64,000 nucleotides of DNA from Aphrophora alni (taxonomy: Eukaryota > Arthropoda > Insecta > Hemiptera > Aphrophoridae), in the NCBI GenBank assembly GCA_963513935.1, contig OY740772.1, positions 9,070,607-9,134,606 of the forward strand, given 5' to 3'. Below are positions 28,441 through 40,400 of this stretch, one piece after another (position 1 is the first letter of the stretch; each line of letters opens with the position of its first letter). Under the pieces are notes generated by a model. That model saw only the letters and a program-made list of their open reading frames with translations. It was not told the DNA's origin and searched no databases. The position numbers and the translations under genes were made by a program.

Positions 28441-31400
28441 TAAACACATATTTGTAATCAATTGCAATTCAAAGATTTTCCACATATGTTTATTGATAAA
28501 AAGTTAATCTATAAATACTTATCAAGACTTCCTGAATCGTAAATGTTATAATCAAGAATGCACAGACTTCCGTAATCAATGTAATAGTCTGGTAATTGGA
28601 TACTTTGCAGTAAATACCAGTTGTTTACCTTCATTGACAAAAGAACAAGTTGGCTGTTTTATAATGTGTGGTTGTGCAGCGCGCGTGTGTGAGTGTGCGT
28701 GTCTGTGTGAGGTATGATTTATAGTTTCTGAAAACGCAATCAATTTGAACGTAGTTTTTACAAAATATAACGAGATGTATCTGAAACTAAATGAGCATAA
28801 ATTGTATAAAAATATTGACTCGTAATCTAACTAAATAAACAGTGTCAAATCTTGCACAAACTTTCTCACTTACCCATCCCCAAATCCAAATAAAAGTATT
28901 CATCATCATGTCAGTTCGTTAATTGCTAATCTAAAAGTGAAAGTGAATCATAAGCGCCGTCCTAAAAACATTTATATACAAGAAATGTGTCCCGTAAGTA
29001 AACTGCCAAGCTTTATGAAACCATTCTGTAGGTCAGAATAAAGAAAAAAAACTAAGAATAACATTTTTCGAAAATGCAATTTAATTTTATTTTTTTTTTA
29101 CAAAAAAATGATTATAACTTTAGAAATAGCACAAATTTTGAGTTCTGATTTGGTATAGGCATTTGGTATGTTACGTTTTATAAATGTAATAAAATTAAAA
29201 ACTCTTTTAAAATATATTTTCAAAATGGCGGCCGTTTAAAATATTTAATATTAAATATCTGGAAAACCATTATTTTCACACAAAAAAAGTGACAAACAAG
29301 TTAGCTTTTTAACGGTAAATAAAAATATTTCTCAGTTTTTTTTCTCTCTGTTAAAGTATAAAAGAGTTATTGATAAAAAATAGGAAACATGATTTCTTTT
29401 TTAGTTATCAACAACCAAGATTGACTTAGAACCAAGATATTTTTGAACTCCAATACTTTGAATAAAAACAATGAAATTTATTGCTCTGTACTGCATAAAA
29501 AATTCAAATTTGACGCTTTTTTACAGTAGTAGATTTTAGTCAAATGATGTGTGTTTGTGTAGTGGACGTGATATGTTTTAAGCAAATTTAGCCTTTTTTT
29601 GAAAATCTTTAATTTTGTTTTAAATAGTTCAATACAATTTGTAATTTGCCAGGCAGTGTTGAATTCGTTTAGTATTTGTTTCTAAATTTCTTTGGAACCA
29701 CAATTTTATTTTACTTACGAATTATCATGTTAATTTTAATCATAAATCTTCACATTTTACCAAAATTTCATTAAAATTGGTTCCTCTGGCTTTGAGATAT
29801 TTGAACTTTTACGAGAGTGACCATAGTTATTTATATTTCTTAAACAATTATTTCCAAACTTGTATTTCTATGATATTAAAACCAATATGGTTTATCTTCA
29901 TGGAACCGTAGCATATTTATCAAAATCATTAAAGCTAATTTCGAAAAAATCACAATTTACTGTTTCGTTCTTATGCTACTTAAATTTTGAGCTTAATTGT
30001 ATTTATTCTTTATGGGATAATGTGTGCGATATTTTCACGTCATTAATTCCAAATATACCCTCAGCTATCCTAGAATTACACTCCATTCTAATACAAATGT
30101 CCTCTGATCTAATGCAATTATATAAACACAATGTCCATTTTAAAATGTAAACAAAACACCTGCAAAACTTTAACGACTACCGATCAAACAGGCTGTGTTA
30201 CTTTCTCTATCATGTTACCAGTGCCTTACCCACTGCCACAGCCTGTGTGATTATGACACTAACATTTCATAACATTATTCAGTAGCCTATCAAAGTTCTT
30301 AATTTCTCCCTTTCCAATAGGAAAAAAAAGTTGAATATCTAGGCCTCGTGCGGTTTTTTTGCTTGGCTTCATCATCGGTTAATCTGCAAATTAAGTAATT
30401 CTATGTTTCATGTTGAGTAAAATGCAATCATCTAGAAATAATTTTGTGTTTAATTAAAAAAATATATATATTATTCTTTAATTTATTCAAAATACTGAGT
30501 AACTTTTGTAATTCCAAGAAATTTCAATTTACGTTCCATGGCCTCTTAAAATTGCTAATGACATCCCATCGTCGTTGTTATCTTTAGAGAATGCTTGTGT
30601 ATCGTGCTTGCGTACATACATCTGTATCATCTGCACGTAAGCACGTTAGCGGCCACAAACATTAACATAGGAACATGATATATGGTATAAATGGCAACAA
30701 TTTTAACATTTTAATAATTTTGAAGTTTTAGTGTTAATCTTTATCATTTTAATAGTGAAAGTTTGTTGCTGAGTTCTTATGTGTTATTTAATGTAATTTA
30801 ATTAAATTGACAACCACCTGATGATGGGATTTATCCCAAAAAGCATTAGTGCAAATAATAAAAAAGATTCACTATTGACTACATAAAAGTAAGTTTGTCT
30901 ACAGTTGTTGACAAAGTGGCATTTTTTTCATTTAAATTAGTTTGCAAAACAGCTGATTTCTCAACAGTTTCACTTTGCCCATTACTTTTGCACACTACTT
31001 TGCTCACTCCGAATGGCAACCGAACAAAACGAAATTTAGGTTAAGTTTATTTGAATTGATTTATAATATACAGGAAATGTCCCGTGTGTAGGTTAGATTA
31101 ATTCTTACATGTAAAATAACATAAATAAACCACAAAACAACGTTTTAAAGTTGAAAAAGGAAGTAATTATTCATGAAGATGATTGACAGTGTATGTACAC
31201 GGAGAGTATTTTTCTTTTGCCGAGTTTTGAAGTTGGCAATCCCGTTTCCTCAACAATACACCTAAGTTATTTGTAACTATTCATAAATAACCTTAGTTTT
31301 GACGTGAGAACTTCTACTCAGTGTTGATGTGTTGTTTAGCACTACTGCTATATTTTGTGTAGTTAGTTTTAAAATATGGACAGTTCAGATTTTAAAATAA

Positions 31401-31559
31401 TCTGAAAAATAAGAAAAATGCGGTTATTAAAAATCGAAATAATTGTAATTGATTGTTTGTTTGAACACTATAGTATTAAATTAATGTTTTATTAAATTGT
31501 GTTACTGCTGAAGTATGTTTTTTATTTGTCAGAAAATAACAACTGTAGACAAAGTATAA
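28441..31559. other. No gene seen
   Basis: AT-rich. 30818-30846 has CCTGATGATGGGATTTATCC then CAAAAAGC, a GGGA/TCCC hairpin after CTGATGA. 29222-29250 has CAAAATGGCGGCCGTTTAAA, which recurs at about 12521. The open stretch 29860-30150 has no recognisable features. Confidence 0.4.
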
Positions 31560-31680
31560 TGTGCAATTCGTGAGCAAAGTGTCTTTTTTAAACTCGATAA
31601 AATTGACGCACTCGGCAAGCCTCGTACGTCAACATTTTTCTCTCGTTTAAAAAAGTGCCACTTTGCTCACTAGTTGCACA
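31560..31680. mobile_element. Foldback MITE-like element
   Basis: The left end TGTGCAATTCGTGAGCAAAG (TGTCTTTTTTAAAC) and the right end, read in reverse (TGTGCAACTAGTGAGCAAAG, TGGCACTTTTTTAAAC), are about 38-nt inverted repeats around a short core. Similar GACAAAGTGGCA / CTACTTTGCTCAC pieces at 30908-31005 suggest another broken copy. Confidence 0.6.
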
Positions 31681-33253
31681 AATAACGATTTATTCAACTA
31701 TTTATCTGTTTGTTTTGGAAATGTCAAAATATCTCCCATTAAGATATTTTTAGTTCACATGTGTTATTCAACTTATAAAACACTAAATTAGATATAAATT
31801 TGCAGATTCCATTTTTGCAAGTAGTGGTACCAACTTGACCTTTCTACGACGACAAATAGCGAAGTAATTTTTACCATTACATCCCAAGAAAATGTGATAT
31901 TCGTATAGTTAAGTCACCAATACGAGCGTAGCGAGTAGAGGAATCTTCACTCGTTACGAGGGTCGAGACAATAATACGAGCGACAATTAGCAACCACTAC
32001 GCGTTTAAAGCTATACACTGGGATCTGAAAAACAAAACTAAAAATATACTTTGGCTTCAAAACGATGGCAATACCGACATTAATTTATAGAAGTGAATCT
32101 TGTCTCATGAGAAAACATGAAAGGAATCGAAATCAATCATCGGAGAAAAGATAACTGACTAGCGGTAGGGTTTTGAAATGACCGGATTTGAGAGAAACTA
32201 AATTTATTTAGCATAAAGAGATACAGGAAACCGGATGGAACTGGAATGAAGTCAGGATACCAGAAAAATTAAAGTAAACCGAAATATTCAATCACTACAA
32301 CAAAGAGGTTTGGTTAGGTTAGGTTAAGTTGCATGAAGGAAGAAGGAACAAGTAGCTTGTAAGAACCCAAACTTAACGGCTTTGTAAGCATTTCTACGAA
32401 ATGCCGTTTAGTAAAAGAACAGACAAATGTCATCCATCATTATAAAAAATTTGATTTCTCAAAATCGGATCAACCGTTGTAGCTTAAATTTTGATGAAAT
32501 ATGACAAGTACCGATCCAAACTAGTATACCAAATCGCAAACGAAAAATAATCGGTTCAGATAAAATCGAATAGCCTATAAACCATTACGTTTAAAACATA
32601 CTTCGGTTAAAATTCAATTTATAGGCTATTTAATGACCAGTAGAAGCGAAACCAGGGTAATAAAATCTTTCGAAGTTATCTAGAGATTAACTAAACACAA
32701 TATGTATCGCGCTAAGAACAAGATTAAAAACTTGCCTAGAAAAGAGACCAAACAGGTAAAACCTTGCTACAGATCATGCAAAAACATAGGTGTTGTGAAG
32801 GGAGCTAGTCACCAGAGTCAGACTAACACTGTTTGGTGTAACTTGCAAGGTGAAGGAGGGAGTTACTTTACAATACCTTGTTAATGACTTTACCGAGAGA
32901 CTTAGCTGCTTGCAATATCTTATGATAGGAACTGAAATAAGCGTGCAAACGTGGCATGCTGCATGCAACATCTCGCTGCCATCTGTATTGCAGTAGAATG
33001 TTGAAGGGGCATGAGACATCTTCTGGGGCAACCAGAAGGCTTTGTTTTACAAATACGTTGCGTCTATCGCCTCTAAAATAAAATTGATTTGCGGAAATAA
33101 TTAGGAATTATATAAGATCAGATGTATATAACATTTGAGGTCAAACAGGAGTTCAAGGATGGTGATGTGTTATAGATAGCGTCCGCCATATTGTGTCGTA
33201 CAATGATAATATTAGTTTTGATGTAACATGTGTGAGATTAACCTCACATGTGT
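31681..33253. other. Repeat debris; small inverted repeat; no gene called
   Basis: 32566-32634 has an inverted repeat (AATAGCCTATAAA...TTTATAGGCTATT). A short TTAGG stretch lies at 32309-32328. 32700-33040 is less AT-rich and open in two frames on opposite strands, but neither product is recognisable. Confidence 0.35.
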
Positions 33254-33391
33254 AACCTAACCTAACCTAACCTAACCTAAACTAACCTAACCTAACCTAA
33301 CCTAAACTAAACTAACCTAACCTAAACTAACCTAACCTAAACTAACCTAACCTAACCTAACTTAACCTAACTCTACCTAACCCAACCTAAC
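33254..33391. repeat. Interstitial (CCTAA)n array
   Basis: About 137 bp of CCTAA with ACTAA, CTTAA and CCCAA variants. Confidence 0.9.
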
Positions 33392-33959
33392 GTTTTCCCA
33401 TGTAATATAATTTTTGTGCAACATTAGCAGTAATGAATTCATATTATTTATCACCAGTTTAAAAAAGGGAGGAATCCAATTTTGAATTCAACATGAGTTT
33501 TTAGCTTAAATACTATAATTGATATCATATGGCGGCCATCTTAACTATTTTTCCAACTCAATAATAACACACAACATACAAATTTTCTCAATTTTGCACA
33601 AGCTATTAAGTAATTAAATCTAATTACATCTTGGTGCAAAATTAGACATGCAATTAAAAATGATTTAGTGAAAGTAAAAAGCTAAGGATGGACGTGAATC
33701 AGCACTCCTCAACGTGTCTGTGGTTTACGGATAGTAGAAAGTGTTGTTGACATTTATGGCAAGTCTCTAAAAAATAACCAATACAATTTTACTTTCGTAG
33801 AAGAGAATTTACATAGGCGCAACTCCTCAACTTCCATTAGTGAGGTTATGTCAGCTGATCAACTGCAGTGTCGATAAATCATGATCGATTGTTGAAATGT
33901 GTGAACATGTTGTTAATCGATTTTATACTGGTGAAATAGTTTGTTTTCAAAACACTTTA

Positions 33960-34200
33960 CACAGGGGGTGTGCAATACCAGGAAGAAACTAATCCTTCCA
34001 GAATGTCTGCAATCTGACAACTATCTTATAGGAATGAAAAGATAAACTGATGTAATATAGACGGGAATTCGTTCATAAACGTTCGATCTATCTTTTGTAG
34101 AAAAGAAATTTTAAATTGTCTAATGATATTTTTATAAGTACAGGAGGAATAACAACTTTAAACTGAAGTATGTGATAACAGCCGTTGATCTTCTGGTAAC
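33960..34200 (+). repeat. Dispersed repeat (family C) copy
   Basis: Landmarks shared with 42270-42720 are ATCTGACAACT, AGATAAACT, TTCATAAAC, TTTTGTAGAAAA, AAATTGT, ACAGGAGGAA and TTTAAACTGAA. About 10470-10640 is a third, partial copy. Confidence 0.55.
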
Positions 34201-34298
34201 AGACTAATGTAGTAAAAAATAGTTCTTAAACCGTTGGTGTACATCTGTCGCGCATTTGAGTGTTATTTGTAGCGTTTTAACAACCTCTCAAGAGCGAG

Positions 34299-34332
34299 TC
34301 TGAAGATGGAGCATACGTTCTGAAACGCGTAA
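34299..34332 (+). repeat. CTGAAGA-hairpin-GAAACG motif, single copy
   Basis: GTCTGAAGATGGAGCATACG then TTCTGAAACGCGTAAC. GGAGC pairs with GTTCT around an ATAC loop, so the stem differs in sequence from the 18-kb copy but still pairs. Confidence 0.6.
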
Positions 34333-35601
34333 CATATCTTACAAAATAAGTCACACTCTTACACAATGTAATACAAACAGATCTTCTAACATGCACAGTT
34401 CTTAAGTTATATAGCCTGACCTCTATCATTGAAGTGCAGTCATCTCTAGACCTATTGGTGTAATGGGGGAAACACTGAGGTCAGTCTTGCAGTTAGTTTT
34501 GTACTGTACGTTTTGTATTTATAACTGTATTTCAAAAACATTGTGATGGAAGGTGAAAACATCAAGAAGAAAGTTGGTGGGAGTAAAGGGGTCCATAGTT
34601 AATCTTGGGAAATCTTGTCAAATGAAAAAAAGAAGCTGAGAACAAAGGAGCTATTAATTTTACGAATATGAGCTTAAGTATCAAATAAAAATCGAACCTA
34701 ATAAATTTATTACTTAAAGGTTAAAAACAAAACTTTTGGGGGGAAATTTTCCGACATTTTTTAAATTATATAATAATTTTTCTGGTTAGCAAGTTTGTCT
34801 AATCGTTTGTAATACTGATGCTAAATACCAAATGTATACAAAATTTAAAAACTATTCATTTTTTGAAAATAGGCACTAATTTTAAAATTTATATAACGAT
34901 TTTTCAATTTAGAATGATTCTCCAATTGTTTGTAAACAAAACAAAGACGACAACAGAAGGAAACATGACAAACGTTGATAACGGAATGGAGCTGAGTTAA
35001 TGTCTTTATCAGCAGTAGTAGTTATGACGTCACTTCTCCTGCCTACAACCTTCCCCTAACGCTCATTATGAAAGTCCAGGCTACACCACACGGACTATAG
35101 ATTCCTAAAAGTTTATCTTTTGAGCTTTGTAGGAGCATTTTGATGTGTACATACCCTATGTCTAAGCAACAAATGAATTTATTATTTTATATAAAATACT
35201 GGTATTAAAAATCGGAAAAAAAACTTTAAATGATATCTAATAAAAACGTTATGCACGAACTTCTTGCTTTTTTGAAAACATATTGTGGGTAATGCTTGTT
35301 CAACCACCACTCAGCTCAATTTAATTCAAATTTTAATTATTAATCTTATTTCTACTTCTAATATTAATTTTTTTGGGTGCTTGAAATTTTAGTCTTTATG
35401 AGAAATATTAAATTTAAAAGTGTAAGCTAAAAGGAAAATGTAGACCTAATTTTTGTGTGTACAAATATAGTGTTTTCTTTAGCATAGGACTCAGCCTATA
35501 TTTAACAAATCAGTCTTTCAGCCGTTTACTGAACATTTTCATCTTTAAACAACAAGAAAAGTCGAGAGTGAGTTAGCAAAAATAAACTTGATGCCCAGAA
35601 C
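34333..35601. other. No gene seen; region upstream of the secreted-protein gene
   Basis: AT-rich with no recognised core promoter. It could include part of the gene's first intron. The open stretch at 34818-35000 has no support. Confidence 0.35.
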
Positions 35602-35761
35602 GATTTGTAATATGAAAAATAAACGTGTCAGATTGGACTTTTATACCACACAGGCATTTATAAAAAGAAAAAACAATTTTGGAACATTATTTTTCTTTTT
35701 ATAAATGCCTGTGTGAGAATAAAAGTCCAATATTTGACCGTTTATTTTTCAATTACAAATC
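35602..35761. mobile_element. Foldback (hairpin) element just before coding exon 1
   Basis: The arms 35602-35673 and 35689-35761 are imperfect inverted repeats of about 72 nt (shared ACACAGGCATTTATAAAAAG, GGACTTTTAT, AAAAATAAACG and ATTTGTAAT) around a 15-nt loop. The element ends 65 bp before the exon 1 acceptor. No ORF; probably a foldback MITE. Confidence 0.75.
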
Positions 35762-35826
35762 TTTGATACAATATTAAAATTGTAATATTTATTCTTGTTT
35801 TTTAAATATAATAATTGTTTATGCAG

Positions 35827-35840
35827 GTGAAAAGGTGATA
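35827..35840 (+). other. 5' UTR part of the first coding exon
   Basis: A pyrimidine/T-rich stretch ending in TATGCAG at 35820-35826 is a good splice acceptor 14 nt before the ATG. It implies that the transcript begins in an upstream non-coding exon that I could not locate. The ATG context (GATAATGG) has G at +4. The next in-frame codons upstream (GTG, ATA) are not preferred starts. Confidence 0.55.
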
Positions 35841-36000
35841 ATGGAGAGTTTAAAATGGCTGATAGTGGTGGCAGCCATTTGCTGGATTCAGTCTGAAGCA
35901 GGACTCGTAAAGAAGGATGTAGAAATCATCACGGAACCCCGTCCTGGAGAAGAGTTCGTCAACATACATGGAACTAACGCCGAAACTAAACCTTCATCTG
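35841..36000 (+). CDS. Coding exon 1: signal peptide and acidic N-terminus
   Basis: Encodes residues 1-53 plus one base. A short charged start (MESLKW) is followed by a hydrophobic core (LIVVAAICWI) and a small-residue cleavage site (QSEA|G). The mature N-terminus then begins GLVKKDVEIITEPRPGEEF. The donor is GTAAGT at 36001, leaving phase 1 (a split Gly codon). Confidence 0.85.
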
Positions 36001-37444
36001 GTAAGTGTTCATTTATCCAATTATTGGCAACATAACAAATGTAAATTTACCTACCCTTACAATACTGATTTTTATTTTTAAATTGCAAGTTACGTGATGG
36101 ATAAAGAAACTATTTTGAATTTTCTTTAAGGGAAATAAATATTTTGAAATCCTCTGTTCCCCAAAAAGTTTGTAGTTTAATCATGACTGTCTTTATTTAT
36201 TATTATAAATACACTTAGAACCAGAAGACCGATTTCATCAAATTTTATATTTGGCCATATCTTGACAAGTCTCAAAACTTTATGGTAGGCCTAGCTACGG
36301 TAAGATGAAAATTTAAGTTCCAATTTTTTCAAAACCGCATTAAGCAATAGCTTAGTGTAGTGAGTACGCGATTATCAATCCCGAGGGACCTAGCTGAATC
36401 TACACATTTCTCCACTTAGTCTAGAGATAGATTGCTCTCTTTCATCTTTCTTATTAGGTCCATACTGACCAACTCTTGTTCTCTTCAGACCATGACGTAA
36501 ATAGATTATTCGAGGATTGTAGAGATTGTAATTTTATCTTCCATAAACAAATATAAACAAAAATTTTATAAAATGTAAATTGTGTATTTTCGTTGTTATT
36601 ATTATTACATTGCTTATTTCAGTTTACCTAAATATATTTTAGTTTTGTATATTTTTGTCGTCACAAATACAATCCAAACATTCTTAATAGGCTCATAGAA
36701 AACAGTTATTTCTACCCTTTTAGATTGGATGTACAGATTTTCCACATTTCTCACTACCATTTTCTACACTAATGCACTCGTTAAGTTCTATTAAAATTTG
36801 ATCAGTAGTTTCTGAGAAAATACTTTTTCTCGTAAAAATAGGCCTCCTGAGGATAAACAATCAATAGAAGATATTATTTCATAATGTTTTACCATGCAAT
36901 TGATTTACATTCTTGATTTACAAAGTTGTGGGTGGAAATAGTGTGTTGCCCAAGAGTGATTGTCACACAGTTGACAAGGAATGGAGTTATCTGAATATCT
37001 CAAATTTTTTTTTATTACACAAGATAAGTGTGTTTCAGGTTAATTATAATTTGGTCAAAATTCCTAATGTAATAGAGAAGTACCAATTGAAATTTGACAC
37101 CATTTATCAATCCTTTATTTACAGGATTTGAAACGTCTCATCAAATTCCATCAAAAAGACGCCAGACTAAGTCACAATCAGAATTTGCTACTTCACACAA
37201 AGTGCTTAGAACTCACACAGCCCCTGTGAAAGATACCAAAGTTGTTAAAGTGGTCTCAGGTAATGGTGACCAGAAAGTACGAGACACCAGGCAGGTGGAT
37301 CATGCCCAAGGTACGTTCTTTTACTCTTGTGAAATTTTACTTTCTGATGGGAGAACAGACTTGATTTTTTTTAAATTAGTAATAGCTGATAGAAATACCA
37401 TTTTGTATTATCTAATGGGATGTAAACCTTTGTTCTATATTATG

Positions 37445-37492
<48 letters not shown>

Positions 37493-40400
37493 TCCAGCTT
37501 TTCTATCTATGTTTATGTACATATGTCAATATTGTCTTTTATGTTTGATTGTGTATTGTTAAAAAGTAATTCAACTTAAAATATAAGTTTAAGAATCTTT
37601 TATTGTTAGTTTTCCATTTTCATCTAATATAGAAGGTTTTTTGTAATATAGTTACAATCATACTTCAAATGAAACTTAGTTTGCTTTCTTTTCCTGTATT
37701 GTTTTATTATCTTCTTGTTTTTTCTCTTGGCTTTCTACAATTTTGTTTGCTTCTAATGCAAACAAAATTGTGGCTTGTCTATACAAAATTTAAATCAATT
37801 AACACAATGGAACACATGGAAGCACATAAGAAAATAGTTTATATGACTAGCTTATTACTTTCCAAATACAGTACTACATAAAACTCATGACAAATTCCAT
37901 CACAAGGGCATAGTGACATAAATCTTACAAATTTGATTAAAATTGTATATAACATTATGAAGTGGCATTATATTGTTATATTATATATAACATATAATAT
38001 ATGGCACATATTGACAACCTGCATTCATGATATTACTATTTATCTTCGACAACAACAAATTGGACTCTTATCGTTAAGAAACACAATGTTAACATACCAC
38101 TACAAATACCTACAAATTATGGAAAAAAAAATTAGTTACAAATGTGCTCCACTTTCTTTCAAATTTGAGACAAAGGTTTCACAACATGGCCACATATGAG
38201 GAGGCATTATGTTAATTTCATTGACAGCTGTATTTTGTTACATATTCAATCACCCAGATATTCTTCTATTTGGAGTTTAGTGACATAAATTCTGCAAAAC
38301 TTTCTCTGCATCGACTTGACATCTGGCTTGGGTAAAACCTTCTGCTTTTTTTGGTGAATGATTAGAATACACCAACAGGACTTGACTTGACTTGACAAAA
38401 TTGTTTTCAGAAACGGAGTACTTATTATTGGAAGAAGACTTTGTAGGTCTTCGGAGCCGCTGTAATGTCTGCATAAAACCAGGATGTCCTTCACATATAT
38501 GTCCGAAGAAAAATACTGTCAAAGATTTAGGTAAATGGTTTTAATTTCCCCAAATTTCAATTTCTAGGTAAGGTTTCCAAATGAAGAAGATATCTTTGGC
38601 TACAGTAGAGATAGAAAAGATAGGTAATAGAATATATAGTAGAGAATATATTATGGCCTATGTATATACCTATGTATCATAAGAAGAACAAACATAACAT
38701 TGTATATGAAGCAAACAAATCTTTGTGTTCATGTGATTTCATAAACAGACTATACATTTATACAACACAAGAACAATTAAACACCACTTAAAATTCAAAG
38801 AACAAGATATTGTTGAATCGTTAATCAGTTTACTGGAAAGTTCAGTGTACAAAATATGTTTTAAAAAATACTGGCCTATAATAATTAGATTAGATTAAAA
38901 TTAAAAGTCATTGGACCCCAGGTAATGGAATCATTAGCCTATTATGGAACTAAGCTTTTCAATTCTAGTTCATTAAATTAGTCCCCTCTATGAGTTTTAG
39001 TAGTCCACTCACTAGCTCGTCAATCGATGTTCACCAGGAGTTTGAAAACAACACCCAATGCCTTTTGCTGAAAAGAGATTCGTAATCGTAGATTATATGG
39101 CTTGCGGTTTCCTCATCTAACCCACATAGTCTACACACTGTTGCCCTGTGGTATATTCCTATCCTATGCAAGAGTACCCTCAGACCATAGTGACCTCCAT
39201 GATTCGCCTGAGTTGCCCTCTGCACAACATCAATACTGTTCCTTCCTAAAGTCCACCTGAAGGAACATCTCGCTATAGTAATTTACTGTGAGGATGCCCT
39301 CCAAGATTATCCAATTTTTGCTGATTTTGTCTCCAAACCCTCCTATTGATGGCTATTCTGGCAAGACACAGGTATCTATACTTTGCCACTTCCTCTTCTC
39401 TTGTCAGTTTGTACTATTGAAACATGCTTGTACTCATTTCTACTATTGTTATGGTGTTTAACCACATATCTCACTTTTTGAATCACAGGTTAAATTAGTC
39501 CTCCAAGAGTCCCAAGGTTCTGCTGTAATGATTGGGAAGTGAGTTCCAGGGTGTTAGATAAAACCTCAATTTCCTTCACCTTTATCTTGTTGTCCCTTCC
39601 TAGGTAGTCTTTACAAGCTCACCAAGGTCTGCTTTGTTAATAATAATTAGAGAAATAAACAATCCACCCATTCAGAGCCCAATTTCCCAATGGGTAAGGC
39701 TTATTCAAACTGGAAGTCGCCTAGTATCCATAGTCTGCATATTAAGGCCACACAGCCCTTGGCATATGCTGTTCCGCCTTGGCTTAAGATAGGTAGCATC
39801 TTTCACTTCTGCCGTATTGATGCTGCATCTGCTGCATCCTAAAGAGTGCAACCTCACCAATATGTTGCCTACCCTGCACAGTGTAGAAAAGTGTAATTCC
39901 ACATTTGAATCTGCACACAAATTTTCCATCTCACCACACTCTTGAAACAATGAATGACACAAGGAATCTATGTATAGACTCTTCGCTGAGCAGGTCTATA
40001 ATAGTGGATGACCAATTATCACTTAAAATTTCTGGTAGATGTAGGATATACTGTTATAATACACTTAATATCATGTCAATTAATGACATTTATGTAAAAT
40101 TCTTAGAGGGGTCTAATCTGTAAAGAAGAGAACAAGACCATTAAGTGTGCACTGATCCTAATCACTAGTACATGTAAAGTTTAGTTAATTTTATGATTGC
40201 TAATAAAATTGTGGCATATTTGAAAAATCAGCTAGTTTATTAGGATGCAAGATTTGTGAAATCATCTGTTCAACAAATATAGGTGTATAAAATGAAGTAC
40301 ATATTAATCAGTTTTTCATTGGTATCAACCTCAAATAATGAGAAATACTGGTTGAAAAAAATATTTCATTACTCACTTCCCTAACTGTTGTTTTTTCCAC

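Noticed and set aside
29860..30150. 96-codon + strand ORF
   Set aside because: No domain, no signal peptide or splice context; hydrophobic residues follow from T-rich codons.
32702..33031. ORFs on both strands near 32.7-33.0 kb, one with several Cys
   Set aside because: Neither product resembles a known family, and the two strands are open together, which suggests chance in less AT-rich repeat DNA.
39705..39962. 85-codon minus-strand ORF with several Cys
   Set aside because: Lies in a LINE-debris intron and shows no convincing zinc-binding or RT pattern.
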